From positions 682,001 through 746,000 of the forward strand of contig CM060181.1 of assembly GCA_030549775.1 (NCBI GenBank): a stretch of 64,000 nucleotides of DNA, given 5' to 3'. Shown here one piece after another: positions 22,840 through 34,468 of this stretch. The DNA is from Tamarix chinensis (lineage: Eukaryota; Streptophyta; Magnoliopsida; Caryophyllales; Tamaricaceae). The notes beneath the pieces are model-generated. The model saw nothing but the letters and a program-made list of their open reading frames with translations. It was not told the origin of the DNA and did no database searches. Both the position numbers and the translations under genes were made by a program. Numbering within the stretch: the first letter of the stretch is position 1; the number at the start of each line of letters is the position of its first letter.

Positions 22840-23950
22840 GCACCAAGCTATGCACCCCGAAGTGTTCCATTCAAGAATTTCTCATTCAATAAGTACATGG
22901 AGAATGTTTAGTAGGACATTTCAGCATCAACAAACTTATGATGTACTCCAAGAACATTTATTTTGGCCTCGCATGGTGGGAGATGTGAAATCCTTTGTGA
23001 CCAAGTGTTCAAAATGCCAAAGGTCCAAGAGTCACTTCCACCAAGGACTCTATATGCCTTTTCCCATTCTTCGCCATCATTAGGATCATGTAAGCATGGA
23101 TTTCACAATGGCTCTGCCTAAGACACAAAGGCAACATGATGCCATTATGGTGGCAGTAGACCGATTTTCTAAGATGGCTCATTTTGATCCATGTCATAAG
23201 ATAGATGGTAGCTATTACATAGCCGATCTCTGCTTTAAGGAAATAGTTAGGTTAAATAGTATCCCGAAAATGATCATCTCCGATCGAGATACAAAGTTCC
23301 TTAGCTATTTCTAGAAAACCATATGGAGGTTACTTGCTACTAAGCTTCTTTTTAGTACCGCCTATCATCCACAAATGGATGGACAAACAAAATTCACTAA
23401 ATGCACGATCATAATGCTTTTAAGAAACATTGTTCAAAAGTCCTCAAAAGATTGGGATACCAAGTTGAGTCACACAGAGTTAGCTTACAATCACTATCCC
23501 ACGTACACCACCAAGCATTCACTTTTTGAAGTAGTATATGGGGTGAACTCCACCACCCCCACTGCTATCCATCTCCATACAAACTAGTTTTAAAGCAAAA
23601 TAGCGAGCCACAAAATTCAAGAAATTACATGAACTAGTCAAGGCTCGAATAAAAAAGGTCAATGACATGAATCAAAAGAAGGCCAACAAGCATAAAAAAA
23701 ATAACAAGATTTTGAGCCAGGAGATATAGTATGGTTGCTTCTTCAAAAGGAAAGGTTTCCATCATGAAGAAAAAACAAACTCATGCCCCGAAGTGATGAG
23801 CTTTTCAAAATCCTTGAAAAAACAGACAACGATGCTTATCAACTCGAGCTTCCATCTGATATGGGAAATTCATCCTCTACATTCAATATAGGAGACTTAC
23901 TTCCTTACCTTCATGACACACCTTTTAATGATGAGGAGGTCCCTTATTAA
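22840..23950 (+). pseudogene. integrase remnant of gypsy element 2
   Basis: The HHCC region shows VTKCSKCQRSKS near 22999-23035. The core has [12 protein letters not shown] (first Asp near 23159) and [11 protein letters not shown] (second Asp near 23282). The position 35 residues after the second Asp, normally Glu in DGQTE, reads Lys in DGQTKF at 23390. The C-terminal region carries a GDIVWLLL block near 23724-23745, LPYLHDTPF near 23898-23925, and a final acidic tail stopping just before the 3' LTR. Stops are near 23082, 23312, 23585 and beyond. Confidence 0.9.
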
Positions 23951-23964
23951 GAAGGAGATGATGA

Positions 23965-24402
23965 TGTAGGGGCATCCCAATATCCCCAAAACAAATATAA
24001 TATACTTATTTTTTTTTTCAAAATTGAGGAGTTAAAAACTCTTCCCATTTGGGTCAATAAATAACTAAACCATCAAGCAACCATGTAAACTACACCACCT
24101 CACATATGCATGGCTCGTAATAAGCTACTGCATGGCTCATCCAAATATCCTCCTTCCATGGCTCAAATATGGCTTATAATTTCTGCCCACATCCCCACCT
24201 TTAACAACCTCCACACGCCACCTACCTTAGTTAAACAAGAGCTGTTGGGCGCACCAACATTTGTGCAAAAATCAAGGACACATGGAAGATAAATATGGGA
24301 AGATTAAGGTCCCCTAAACCAGTTCTAAATTGAGGACAAGCAACCATCTACTCAGTAGAATTATCGAGCAACCTCAACTAAGTAGACTACCTTGTATGCT
24401 TA
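23965..24402 (+). repeat. 3' LTR of gypsy element 2, truncated at 438 bp
   Basis: Follows a purine-rich GAAGGAGATGATGA tract and starts TGTAGGGG. It aligns with the 5' LTR up to TTGTATGCTTAT and stops at 24402, where a new TGTAATAGCTC begins. The remaining ~520 bases of the LTR are not found further right in the window. Confidence 0.8.
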
Positions 24403-27400
24403 TGTAATAGCTCTAAATTTTTCTATCATTAATATCCTAATTTAATTTTAATCTCAAAAAAGTATTATTTTATCCTTAACGAAATTTTTTAATCCCGACA
24501 TCTTAACTGAATTCGAATATTTGACCCAAATAAACTATATTTTGTAATTGTATCTTAAATTCGTTAAAATTTATCACTAATCCTACCTATTTTGGCTAAT
24601 CCAAAATTATCTAATACTAATCCCCAACCATTTCCCTTTTCCCTTTTCTTTCTCATTTTCTTTTCTTTTATTCTCCTTTCTCCCATCATCCTTGTGCTAT
24701 AAAGTTTAACCAACTCTTTATGCAACTTGCAAACTACAACTTGCTCCTCCCATCACACCGCTACAGCTATCATCATCACCATCATCCTTCATCCCTCACC
24801 CCTTTTTCTTCTTCTCAAGCTACTTGGCATGGATGCACCACCCTCCTATGCCATTTTATTTTTCTTTCTTACGCAACATACAATCACACACCATCACCAT
24901 CACCATCTTTGTCTGCGCCCTGTGCAATTTCAACACAACACATAACCATCACCTCCCTGTCATCCTTCGTGCCCAACTTGCACCATCCTCCTACATTGCC
25001 CGTTTGCATGTATCCTCTTCCATTTTCTTCCCCATTCACATGACCCATATCCACACACACACGCTACTTCACTTTCCTTCTTCCACTTTTATTTGTTTCA
25101 TTTCTTATCCACACTTTATCCAAAATCAACTGCCCCAAGCTCCCTCTTCTTCTTCCTTCTTCCTTCTTTTTATTCCTCTTCTTTGATCTGTTTCTACACA
25201 TGCACCTCCTCCATCACCACCATCACCATCAAGCACTACCCATCAATTGGTGGACCGACCACCAAGGTCACACCATCCTTCTCCTTCGCCATATCCTCCT
25301 GTCATTTTCCCCTCTTTTTCTCCAGTGTCCATTGTGTTTTTATAAAACACACAGCTTGTGTAAGGCCTCAATCATGACTGTGCAACACTAAAGTTTATTG
25401 TCGCACTCCTATGAAACCCAACACAACTTGTTCATGCACCCTTTCACGGCCTGCACATGGCCTATTGCACGCCCATGCACATCTGTTCAACTTAAGTCTG
25501 TTCTACCTAGAGACCATGCATGGCCATGCCACTTTGCACAACCTATTCGTGCATAATTCTAACTCTCAACATGAGGTGTGCGTTGCTTACGCCATGTCTC
25601 GTGCAGCTGCTCATTTCGATTATACACCCCAATTTTGACCCCCAAACCTTATCCAAATGACACCAAATTATCACTATAGCTCCACCACACATCCATACAA
25701 CTCAAGTTTCCATTTGACTCTGGTTATTTCCAAATTTACACTCTTTACCTAAATTTTTTCCTCGATTATACTTTTTGAACCTAACTATGTATTATGCTAT
25801 TTTTCATAGGTAATATTCTAGTGATCTTGAAAGATGAGGTCTAAGATTTACGTTCTTAGAGCCCGGTGTCCTAGTCAGTAAGGATACTAAACAATGTTTT
25901 ATGTGCTATATGGAATATGTGTTTGAAAGAAAGTAAGAATGGTTAAGAAATATGGATATGATTTTGTTATGTTAATGATGTATTTGTGAGGAATAGATTT
26001 TACGGCATGATACATGGGCTAAATAAGCCATGATAATTGGACATAAGCATATATATGAGGTATGATGATGAATGGTGTATTTGGGAAAATAATTTTTATG
26101 GAAGGTATAAGATTTTATAAAATAAAGGCTACTGGTTATCCTTAATGGTATTTTGGTCATTATGGGATAGTAAGAAAATTTTGGTATTATAATGTGTTAG
26201 GTGGATTAATATATGAAAATGATATATTGATAAATGTTTTGGAACGATTATTATTTGTCTTAGGTACCTCAAAAAGAGATAATGATCTAATTAGGATATA
26301 GTAATCTAAAATGATAATATTAGTAATCCATGTGTAAAGCCCTAAAGTTAATCTAAAGTTCTTGATATACTACTAATGGTTGGCATTATGGAAGTATATA
26401 TTGAATGTGGTATTCATATGAGTCTTATGGGAAAAATTATGACTACATATGAAATTAGAGTTTCGGTAATTTTGTGAGTAGTACTTTGGGAAAAGATTTA
26501 TACTATATGTGTACAACATGAGAATTAGACCGTGAATTACGGGTATGATAATAATGATGATATTTGAGAATGGTATATTATAATTGGTGGTTAAATAACC
26601 AACTATGAGATAATGATGCTAGAAGTGCGGAATTAGGGTTTGAGGACATTAAGGATCTTGACCTGTATGATGTGTTTATCTACCTTAATGTGTAACTGCT
26701 TGTAAATCAATCACGAATAAGACACTAATCATTTAAAGCCAAAGAGTATGTGAATGGGGCTAAAGTGTTGTTTTTATAGCTGTTACACTAGAGATGATAG
26801 TGGCTCGAAAGCATTTTATCTCGAGAATATGATGTTTTTAAATATCTGTTCTACCGGAGTATAATAGTGGCTTGAGAGTATTTTACCTCGAGAAGGTGTT
26901 TTAGTTCGTTCCACCATAATAAGAATAGTGGGGACCCCATTCATCATTAATGAAATTATAACAGTATAACCTATGAATACGACACTAACAATTTAAAGTG
27001 GAAAAATACATGAGTCAGGATCAAGGTGATATTTTATATCTATTCCAAAAGAGATAATAGTGGCCTGGGAGCATTCTGCCCTGAGAAAGTGATGTTTTTA
27101 GATTCGTTCCACCAGATTTTAGTAGCGGCTTAGGTGTGTTGTTCTTAAGATGATGCTCTAAACTATTATGCTGGTTTAAAACTAGTGGGGTTCCTGAACT
27201 CAACGCATATAAAAAAATGAAAACGATTGTATCTAATATAGAGGGCTAGATCAATATTTGTCTTATGAGTTTTATCATTTATTTGAATGTGTACTTATCA
27301 CCTGTTGTGAACTCATATGTTATTTATAACCCTGATTTGCTAATATTGTTTCCCTTACTCAGTGTGTAGCGTAGTGACTACCCTTTTTTTATGGGTGCTG

Positions 27401-27628
27401 CTCATTCCTATGAGTAGATATCCTATTTCTTTTGTGTAGGTCTCCAAAGATACCTTAGATGACTATGTTACCTATGATGTACTATGCGGGGATGAGTGAT
27501 ATGTTATCTGTATAAGTGTTTGGGTGACAAATAATGTTACCCGTAGACTTGTTTATCCGAATATCTTTTTAGACTCTTGATTCATAGTATTCCTACGTTG
27601 TATTTTGTTTATTGTAACTTAGAGTTAA
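24403..27628 (+). repeat. long gypsy-type LTR fragment, family B copy 1
   Basis: Begins TGTAATAGCTCTAAATTTTTC, a common start for very long plant gypsy LTRs, abutting the broken LTR at its left. TATAAAG lies near 24698, then a pyrimidine- and CAT-rich leader to about 25640. Blocks shared with 60640-62977 include the CCGGTGTC...TAAGGAT segment near 25863-25885, AATAGTGG tandem segments near 26790-27130, and GTAGCGTAGTGACTACCC then ATGGGTGCTGCTCATTCC near 27367-27410. It is cut off at 27628 by the next element. No gene is supported inside it; the long frames at 24720-25640 are low-complexity leader. Confidence 0.65.
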
Positions 27629-30600
27629 TGTAATACCCCGTATTTTTAAAATCTAATTTTATTAAGCTTAATGATTTTATTAGCGTAATTTGATGTAAAC
27701 ATTTAATTATTTTAATTTCGATTCATTCTATGGATTTATCGATAATTTCGACTTCATATTTGAATTTAATTAATCATTGTCGTTGTGGAATTCGTTCACG
27801 GCCATGATTTTATTATATTCATATGATTTCGATTTTCGATTAAAAATATGTATTCCTATTCTTTCTCGTATTTTGATTTTTATATTTTGGATTCGTTTTC
27901 GATTATAACTTCGTCGTGTGATTACGACTTTATTTTGGAACAAAATATATTATTTAAATTATAGAATTTATGTTCAAATAGTTAAATTTATTTTAATGAT
28001 TTTATCCGTAGAAAATATTTCCGACTTTAAATTTATTTGTTTCAAAAAATCATTAATATTTTCGGGAAGTTTTAAATTAAAAACATTTTTGGAGCTTATT
28101 TATGAATTTCTTTCTGAAATTAATTTTCTTCCGTTTTATGCTTTTTAGTTTGTGAAAAACCGATTTCAGAAATTATTTAAATTAGTCTCGGTTTATTAGA
28201 ATTTGACTTAAATATTTTCTTATATGTTTTTAAATATTATTTCGAGGTCTTATAATGTATTTCTGCAAATAATATAGATATTTGCGTTCGTTGGTAAATT
28301 CTTCCGAAAATGTTTCCAAAATTCTTTATATAGCTATTTTATTAATTTTAAGCTTTCAGATTCTTAGGAAATGATTTTCGTTGAATAAAATTTAGATAAA
28401 ATCTTCCAATAATAATTTTTGATATTTAGTATTTTATTTTATACTTGTATTTGTTAAAAAAAAAGCCTAACCCAACCAGTGCCCGACTCCCCCTTTTCCT
28501 TTTCCTTTTTCTCTTCTTCTATTTCTCTTATCTTCTCTTCTCTTTCATGTCGGTGCCCTACTCTCTGCACCCGAGCCAATCGCAGCCCCATCTGCCTCCT
28601 TCTCCCCAGCTCCTCCCTTCTGCTTCGTCAACCATCAACAGCCACCACCGGCCACAACCTACAACTCACTACCGAAAGCTATAGCAACCAGCAACTGCAA
28701 CTACCAGCAGCAACATCAACCGTGCAGGTCGCGCCGCCGCCGCCCAGTCATCGTCGACGTCTCCCAACCACCGGCAAGCAGTCCCCGACCTCCGACGAAG
28801 CTTCTCCGACCTACCCTTATTCCGATTTGTTGATTTTCGTTTGGTATAAATTTCTGAAAAATCCTAGCATTGATTTGATTAATTGAGTATGAATTAGCTT
28901 ATGATAAGCTAAATTAATTTTTTTGGTTATGCATATATGTGTTGTAGGATTGATTTGGATAGGTTAATTGTATGGTTTATGTTGGAATTCTGGAAAATCG
29001 AATTTTTGGCCGAGTTACGCCCAAATTTTTTGGATTGGCCCAATTTGGCGATTTTGGATAAATTGATTATACAATACATTTTAAAATGTATCTAATTTCA
29101 TGTCGGAACCGCCAATTTGAGAAATTTATGCGGAATTAATTGGAATTTGATTTCTAGGTCAAAATTCGTGTGTAATGAAATTGAGTCGCATAATTGAGTC
29201 ATTTCGCTCAATTAATTTTATAATATCGTTTGAAATGTATTTAATTTCATATCAGAAGTGTTTATTTGGAAAAATTGTGAGCGATTAATCGGAATTGGAT
29301 TTTTGGGTCAAAACTCTTGCGTGACTAAATTGGATTGTGTAATCGGGTCATTTTATTCAATTGATTATATAATTTACGTTAGAATACGTTTAATTACATT
29401 TCCAAACGACCAATTTATATATTTTAGCAAGAATTGATTGGATTTATATTCCAAACTCAAAAACCCTAATTGTACTAAATTGGGTATTTCTTTTATTGGT
29501 TTTGATCAATTGATTATATGACCTGTTATAAAATGTGTTTAATTGCATTTCTAAACATTCAATTAAATTAAATTAATAGAATTCAACCAAATTGTATTTT
29601 CGGGCCTAAAACCCTAGATGTTAAGTGAATTTATGAAATTAATCATTTGTATAGTTGTTTTTTTTTTCTAAAAATTGAATTTATAGAAATAGTGGAAATG
29701 GTCTTAATTTCATTCTAACACTTCTAATTGGAAGTAATTGATTTGAATTATTCGAGTTTGTGTCTTGGGTTGTGAAACCCTAATTTCAGAAATCGATAGT
29801 CTTAAATTGGCTACTCGGAAGATTGTTTTTGTTGAAATTGATTATATATATTTATTTGATCGTACTATTAATCTATCAAATTGAGATAATAAAATTTAAT
29901 CAGTTGGTTCGTCGTTCGGGCATTAAAAACCCTGATTTTCGGAGATGATTTTATGAAATTAATTATGCTATGCTTTTTTTCCTAATTGATTTCCGGATTG
30001 AATTACGTTTTTACCTTATCGGGTTGGATTTGGTTCTATACAAATGGTTAGTTTGTCTTTTGGGTTGTAAAACCTAACTAGTAAATCATTTTTGAGAAAA
30101 TAACTTGTCTTCTATTGTCATCTCCCTAGCTTCCAAATCAATTTAAAATACTTTAAGTGATATGTATTTAACCCAATTTGAGTAATATTTAATCTTAAAT
30201 CTTAATAGAGCTATGCTCTTGAGTCCTAGGTTTTGGACACGTTTTCCAAGAGAAAATATTTGTGTCCCTTTGTGTTGATTTAATTATAATAATTGAATTA
30301 TTGATCGATAGGATAGTTTCTAACTTAGTTTTCTATTTCTATTGGCGATCTAGGAAAGCATTAGTGTGGATCCTCGAGCTAGTGATCTCTCTCTCCCTCT
30401 TATCTCGCTTAGCTAGCTTTGGATTTAGGTAAGTCTCTACTTACCTCCACTTATGGGTGTTTCGTGATGATGGACCATTGTGCATGTGTGTTAAGAGGCG
30501 AAAGTGTGCGACTCACATGGGTCAGTATGTCAAACATGTAATATGCCTTGTATGATGCTTTGTATAATCATGAGGTTTAAGTAATTTATACTTTGGCTTA

Positions 30601-31009
30601 TTGTTGAGCATATTAGGATAAAAACATGCATGATATGACTATTTGACTCTTTTGAGGAGGACGAACGTGCTTACACATGTTGGAATGGGATTACATTTTC
30701 TATTTAGGAGTATGATTGAGTAAAAGAGCATGTTACAAGTATGATTAAGAAACAAAACATGTTAAGGTTGTTACCTTCAAGTAAGGATAAGTGAAAGATA
30801 TGTTAAAGATCGTAATATATATATATATATATATATCTTGATCAATTGACTGGAAATCATTTTAATGTGTGATTTGAATTATTTGCCAAGAGATGGAGCA
30901 CACTTTATGGTTTTCTAGCTACATGGTGCATTATGAGATGATATGAATGAATGTTGATAATTTAATGCCTCTTTCAGCGTTATAAGGTGATGAATGTGTT
31001 TGAATCATG

Positions 31010-31212
31010 GCTCGGGGCTGAGCATGTCCCTAAGTAACGTTCGGGGTTGGACATGTCCCTGAGTAATGTTCGGGGCTGGACATGTCCCTGAGTAATGCGT
31101 GGGGTTAGACATGTCCCTGAGTAATGCCCGGGGCTAGATATGTCCCTCAGTAATGCCCGGGGCTAGATATGTCCCTAAGTAATGCTCGGGGCTGAACATG
31201 TCCCTAAGTAAT
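31010..31212 (+). repeat. tandem array, 29 bp x 7, inside the 5' LTR
   Basis: Seven contiguous 29-bp units of the form GYTCGGGGCTGGACATGTCC plus CTGAGTAAT. All share CATGTCCCT or TATGTCCCT. Units differ at a few positions, mainly in their first half. Confidence 0.9.
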
Positions 31213-31224
31213 GTCCGTGGGGTT

Positions 31225-31400
31225 AAATGCCCAATTGGTTTAGTTTGGCATTACCCATAAATGCCCGATTGGTTTAGTTTGGCATTACCCATAAATGCCT
31301 GCTTGGTAAATGCCTGATTAGCTTGGTTTGGTTTGACGTTGTCTAAAAATGCCCAATTGGTTGGTTTAACATTGTCCATAAATGCCCAGTTGGTTTATCT
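31225..31400 (+). repeat. tandem array, about 34 bp, roughly five degenerate copies
   Basis: Units carry AAATGCCCAATTGGTTTAG then TTTGGCATTACCCAT. The first two are nearly identical; later ones are shortened or diverged. It directly follows the 29-bp array, separated by about 12 bases. Confidence 0.8.
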
Positions 31401-32259
31401 GAATCTCTTATTAGTTTAAGATGTTTGCATCTGAAATTGTGTGGCCATGTAATGAGTTGTCAATAATATGGATTATTCCTACCTGAGGCGCATGAGCTAC
31501 TTTATATTTCCGTCATACCACATTTACATGTTTAAATAGGATGTTACATATGTTTCACATGTTATTATATGTGTATGGTAGGAATTATGATGTGGGTATT
31601 GCGTATGCATAATATTGTATCAACGTAATGCGCCATGATTCAATATGCACTTAATGTTATAGTTTACGTCTCTCCCATAAGATATGGTAGTGAAATTTAC
31701 TCAGTATTTGACCCGTACTGATACTACCTTGGTTGAATGAGTCCTATGATGATCCACTAATGATGGGGAGCAGACCTCTTATGCAGGTTTGAGATCGGTA
31801 TTGTATTTGGGTGGAAGGTTTGGCTTGAGAGAGTAGGCAATCCGGAATTTGATCCATCGGGATTTGTCTTGTTTAACCGTATTTATTTTTGGAAGTTACA
31901 AGTGTTGTATTTAAAATTTCAAGGGCTTTGTAATTGACTTTTAATTCCTCGTACTCTGATAAGCTTTTAAAATTCAGGTTTATTACACAGGTTCCTCTGA
32001 TTCATCCAACGATGATTTTGTTTAGTGAAAATATTCACTTGCCATCTGCCTGAGGATATCTCCTTGTGGAAGTATATCCTCATGGCATAGATGTTGTTTG
32101 AAATTTTGTTTGACAGGTTTTAGCCTTGCATCTAACATGAGATATATGATAGACATTTATCTTGTGTTAGATGCGGCGGTAACATTCCCCAAATTCTATT
32201 TTAGCTTCCGCTTTATTCTCTAAAAAAAAATTTCAAGAGTGAATTTCGGGGGTGTTACA

Positions 32260-33758
32260 AGTTGGTATCAGAGCTTTTGGTTGTTGAGAATCAGGTTTCG
32301 GTTAGAGATTCGGTTCTCATGATCCTAAATGTTTTAAACAAAAATGTATTTTCCTTCTTTCAAGTGAATTTTAAATCCGGATTAGCTTGTGAGGATAATG
32401 TGATTGGGTAGTATAAGTAGCCTTGTGATTTGTTGTTGTAATTATGTCTTTGAATATAGTTACTTGTTATTTTACATGCTTGACTTGTGTTAATTCTAAA
32501 TTTTATGTGTTGTAATTATTATGGTTTTGTAATTAGTTTGCTCTTAAGGGGGTAGTAACCCCACTAGGTTAATCCTAGTCTTGCAGGTTCAGTGGATTGA
32601 TAACCCTCAGGTGTACCTTGTTGGTTGTAACATGATATAATATAAATTGTAATATAATTTTTATTGAGTTGTTTTAATTTTTGGAGTTGTAATAAACTTA
32701 TGTTTGTAACCCTGATGGTGATGTTTAAATAGATGTGTCCTTTCTACTTAGGAAAAATTTAGAATTGTGATAGTGATAATGCTGAGGTTTAGATAGCGGT
32801 GTTTGTTTTTATAAACAGTGTGTAGGATGCCTAATTTACCCTGGCGATTTTAATGATGCCGTATGACTTTTATTGTGTGTTTATATTTTAGTTTCCATCG
32901 ATTAGCATTCAATCACATGTTGCTTTCGTTTTGTATTTTGTGTTAGTAATTTCAACATTAATGTATGAAAATCCTTCCTCGTAAAATATGTGTATTTTCT
33001 TGTCTACTTGCTGGTGAATGATGATGTGTTAAAATTTGTCTTGTATAAGGAGGACTATTAGTGGATAGTTAATAATAATAATAATAAAATAAACAAATAA
33101 AAATTGTGGGCTCTGAATGCTATAGTTGCTTTAGTAGTAGCATTTGTGAATTTAAGTGTCTAGACTATCATGGTTGTAGTGTAGATTAGGGAGCTTGTTA
33201 GTGGAGTGTTTCGGGTTAAGAATATCCTTTAATCTAGAAGTATGTGGTTGGTGTTTATGAGGATATTTTATGTGTCATTGAGCCAATTGTTAGCCTCGTT
33301 TTCATTTGTGATGCCATGGAGATAATTTATTGTAATTTTTTTTATGTGCATATGATGTATTGGTTGCGTTATCAGAATTGTGTAATCTTTAGAACCTTCA
33401 TTCTCTTCATTTTATTTGAACTTTATGTTACACTTTCTTATCCTCCTATTAGACTTTATTTTAAGAAATAATATTTTTGTAACTTGTTTTGATCTTAAGT
33501 ATGTATTTCTTCCTTATTCGAATCCCATTGTATTGGATTTGCTAAATATTGATTTCCCTCCTCTTATGTTACTTCATAAGCCTTGTTTCAATTCAACTTT
33601 TCTTGGTTTAGTTTTGTAAAACATTATTTTATTTCTCTTCGGATTTACTTTTAACCTACTTATTGCGGTCACTTTTTTATTCAATTGTTTTGTCAAGTTT
33701 CCGTTGCTTAGGTTTTGCTGAACTTCTGGGATGAAGTTCCTTTTTAAGGGCGTAGTGA
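32260..33758 (+). other. interior of the LARD-like element, PBS to polypurine side
   Basis: Starts with the PBS at 32263-32274 and ends with a TTTTTAAGGGCGTAGTGA stretch before the 3' LTR. No gag, protease or pol motif was found in any frame. The short frames at 33244-33619 are hydrophobic, AT-driven and lack family features. An (AAT)n run lies near 33070-33090. Confidence 0.7.
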
Positions 33759-34468
33759 TGTAGTACCCCGTATTTTTGAAATATAATTTTATTAAGCTTA
33801 ATGATTTTATTAGCATAATTTGATGTAAACATTTAATTATTTTAATTTCAATTCGTTTTATGGATTTATCGATGATTTCGACTTCATATTTGAATTTAAT
33901 TAATGGTTGTCGTTACAGACCATTCTAGATAAATTCGTCCACGATCGTGATTTTATTATATTCATATGATTTCGATTTTCAGTTAAAAATATGTATTCCC
34001 GTTCTTTCTCGTATTTTGATTTTTATATTTTGGATTCATTTTCGATTATAGCTTGGTCGTGTGATTACGACTTTATTTTGGAGTTATATTTCGTTAACGA
34101 AATATATTATTTAAATTATATAATTTCTGTTTAAATAGTTAAATTTATTTTAATGATTTTATCCGTATAAAATATTTATGACTTTAAATTTATTCATTTT
34201 AAGAAATCGTTAATATTTTCGGAAAGTTTTAAATTAAAAAGATTTTTGGAGCTTATTTATGAATTTCTTTCCAAAATTAATTTTTTTTTCGTTTTATGCT
34301 TTTTAGTTTGTGGAAAACCGATTTCAAAAATTATTTAAATTAGTCTCGATTTATTAGAATTTGATTTAAATATTTTCTTATATGTTTTTAAATATTATTT
34401 CGGGGTCTTATAATATATTTCCGTAAATAATATAGATATTTGCGTTCGTTGGTAAATTGTTCCGAACA
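33759..34468 (+). repeat. 3' LTR of the LARD-like element, truncated
   Basis: Aligns from TGTAGTACCCCG to about TTGGTAAATTGTTCCGAA with 27629-28312. Most positions agree, with small indels such as extra bases near 33915 and 34081-34100. Homology stops sharply at about 34468, consistent with a deletion or later insertion. Confidence 0.8.

Larger units (their letters stand above)
18473..24402 (+). mobile_element. Ty3/gypsy retrotransposon 2 with both LTRs (3' LTR truncated)
   Basis: 5' LTR 18473-19434, PBS 19441, gag, protease, RT, RNase H, integrase and C-terminal tail, then 3' LTR 23965-24402. The LTRs align through most of the shared 438 bases with many substitutions, so the insertion is old. 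The C-terminal tail lacks a chromodomain and reads like the CRM/Galadriel-type tail (a PYL-acidic ending just before the LTR); that clade call is tentative. Key residues are lost in RT, RNase H and integrase, and frames are interrupted throughout. Confidence 0.92.
27629..32259 (+). repeat. 5' LTR (4.63 kb) of the LARD-like element
   Basis: TG...CA ends with inverted TGTAATACCCC/GGGGGTGTTACA termini. The first 680 bases match the 3' copy. It contains a CT-rich then Pro-codon-rich stretch (28485-28830), an (AT)n run near 30815-30836 and two tandem arrays (31010-31212, 31225-31400). The frame at 28479-28886 encodes a Ser/Pro-rich low-complexity stretch and looks like LTR leader, not a gene. Confidence 0.82.
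27629..34468 (+). mobile_element. LARD-like non-autonomous LTR element with very long LTRs
   Basis: The left LTR (27629-32259) is about 4.63 kb, begins TGTAATACCCCG and ends GGGGGTGTTACA. Just beyond it, TGGTATCAGAGC (32263-32274) is a perfect initiator-Met PBS. The interior to 33758 is about 1.5 kb and has no recognisable gag or pol. A second LTR begins TGTAGTACCCCG at 33759 and aligns closely with the first for about 700 bases before ending abruptly near 34468. Long LTRs with a non-coding interior define LARDs (large retrotransposon derivatives); mobilisation would depend on an autonomous gypsy relative. Confidence 0.82.

Noticed and set aside
24720..25638. Overlapping His/Ser/Pro-rich frames
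   Set aside because: Low-complexity CAT/CCT-rich leader of the family B LTR; several frames are open at once, so none is favoured.
28479..28886. 135-codon Ser/Pro-rich frame
   Set aside because: Lies inside the 4.6-kb LTR leader and is low-complexity; kept only as part of the leader observation.
31010..31212. Regular 29-bp array as a CRISPR
   Set aside because: Units are contiguous with no unique spacers, and the context is a plant LTR.
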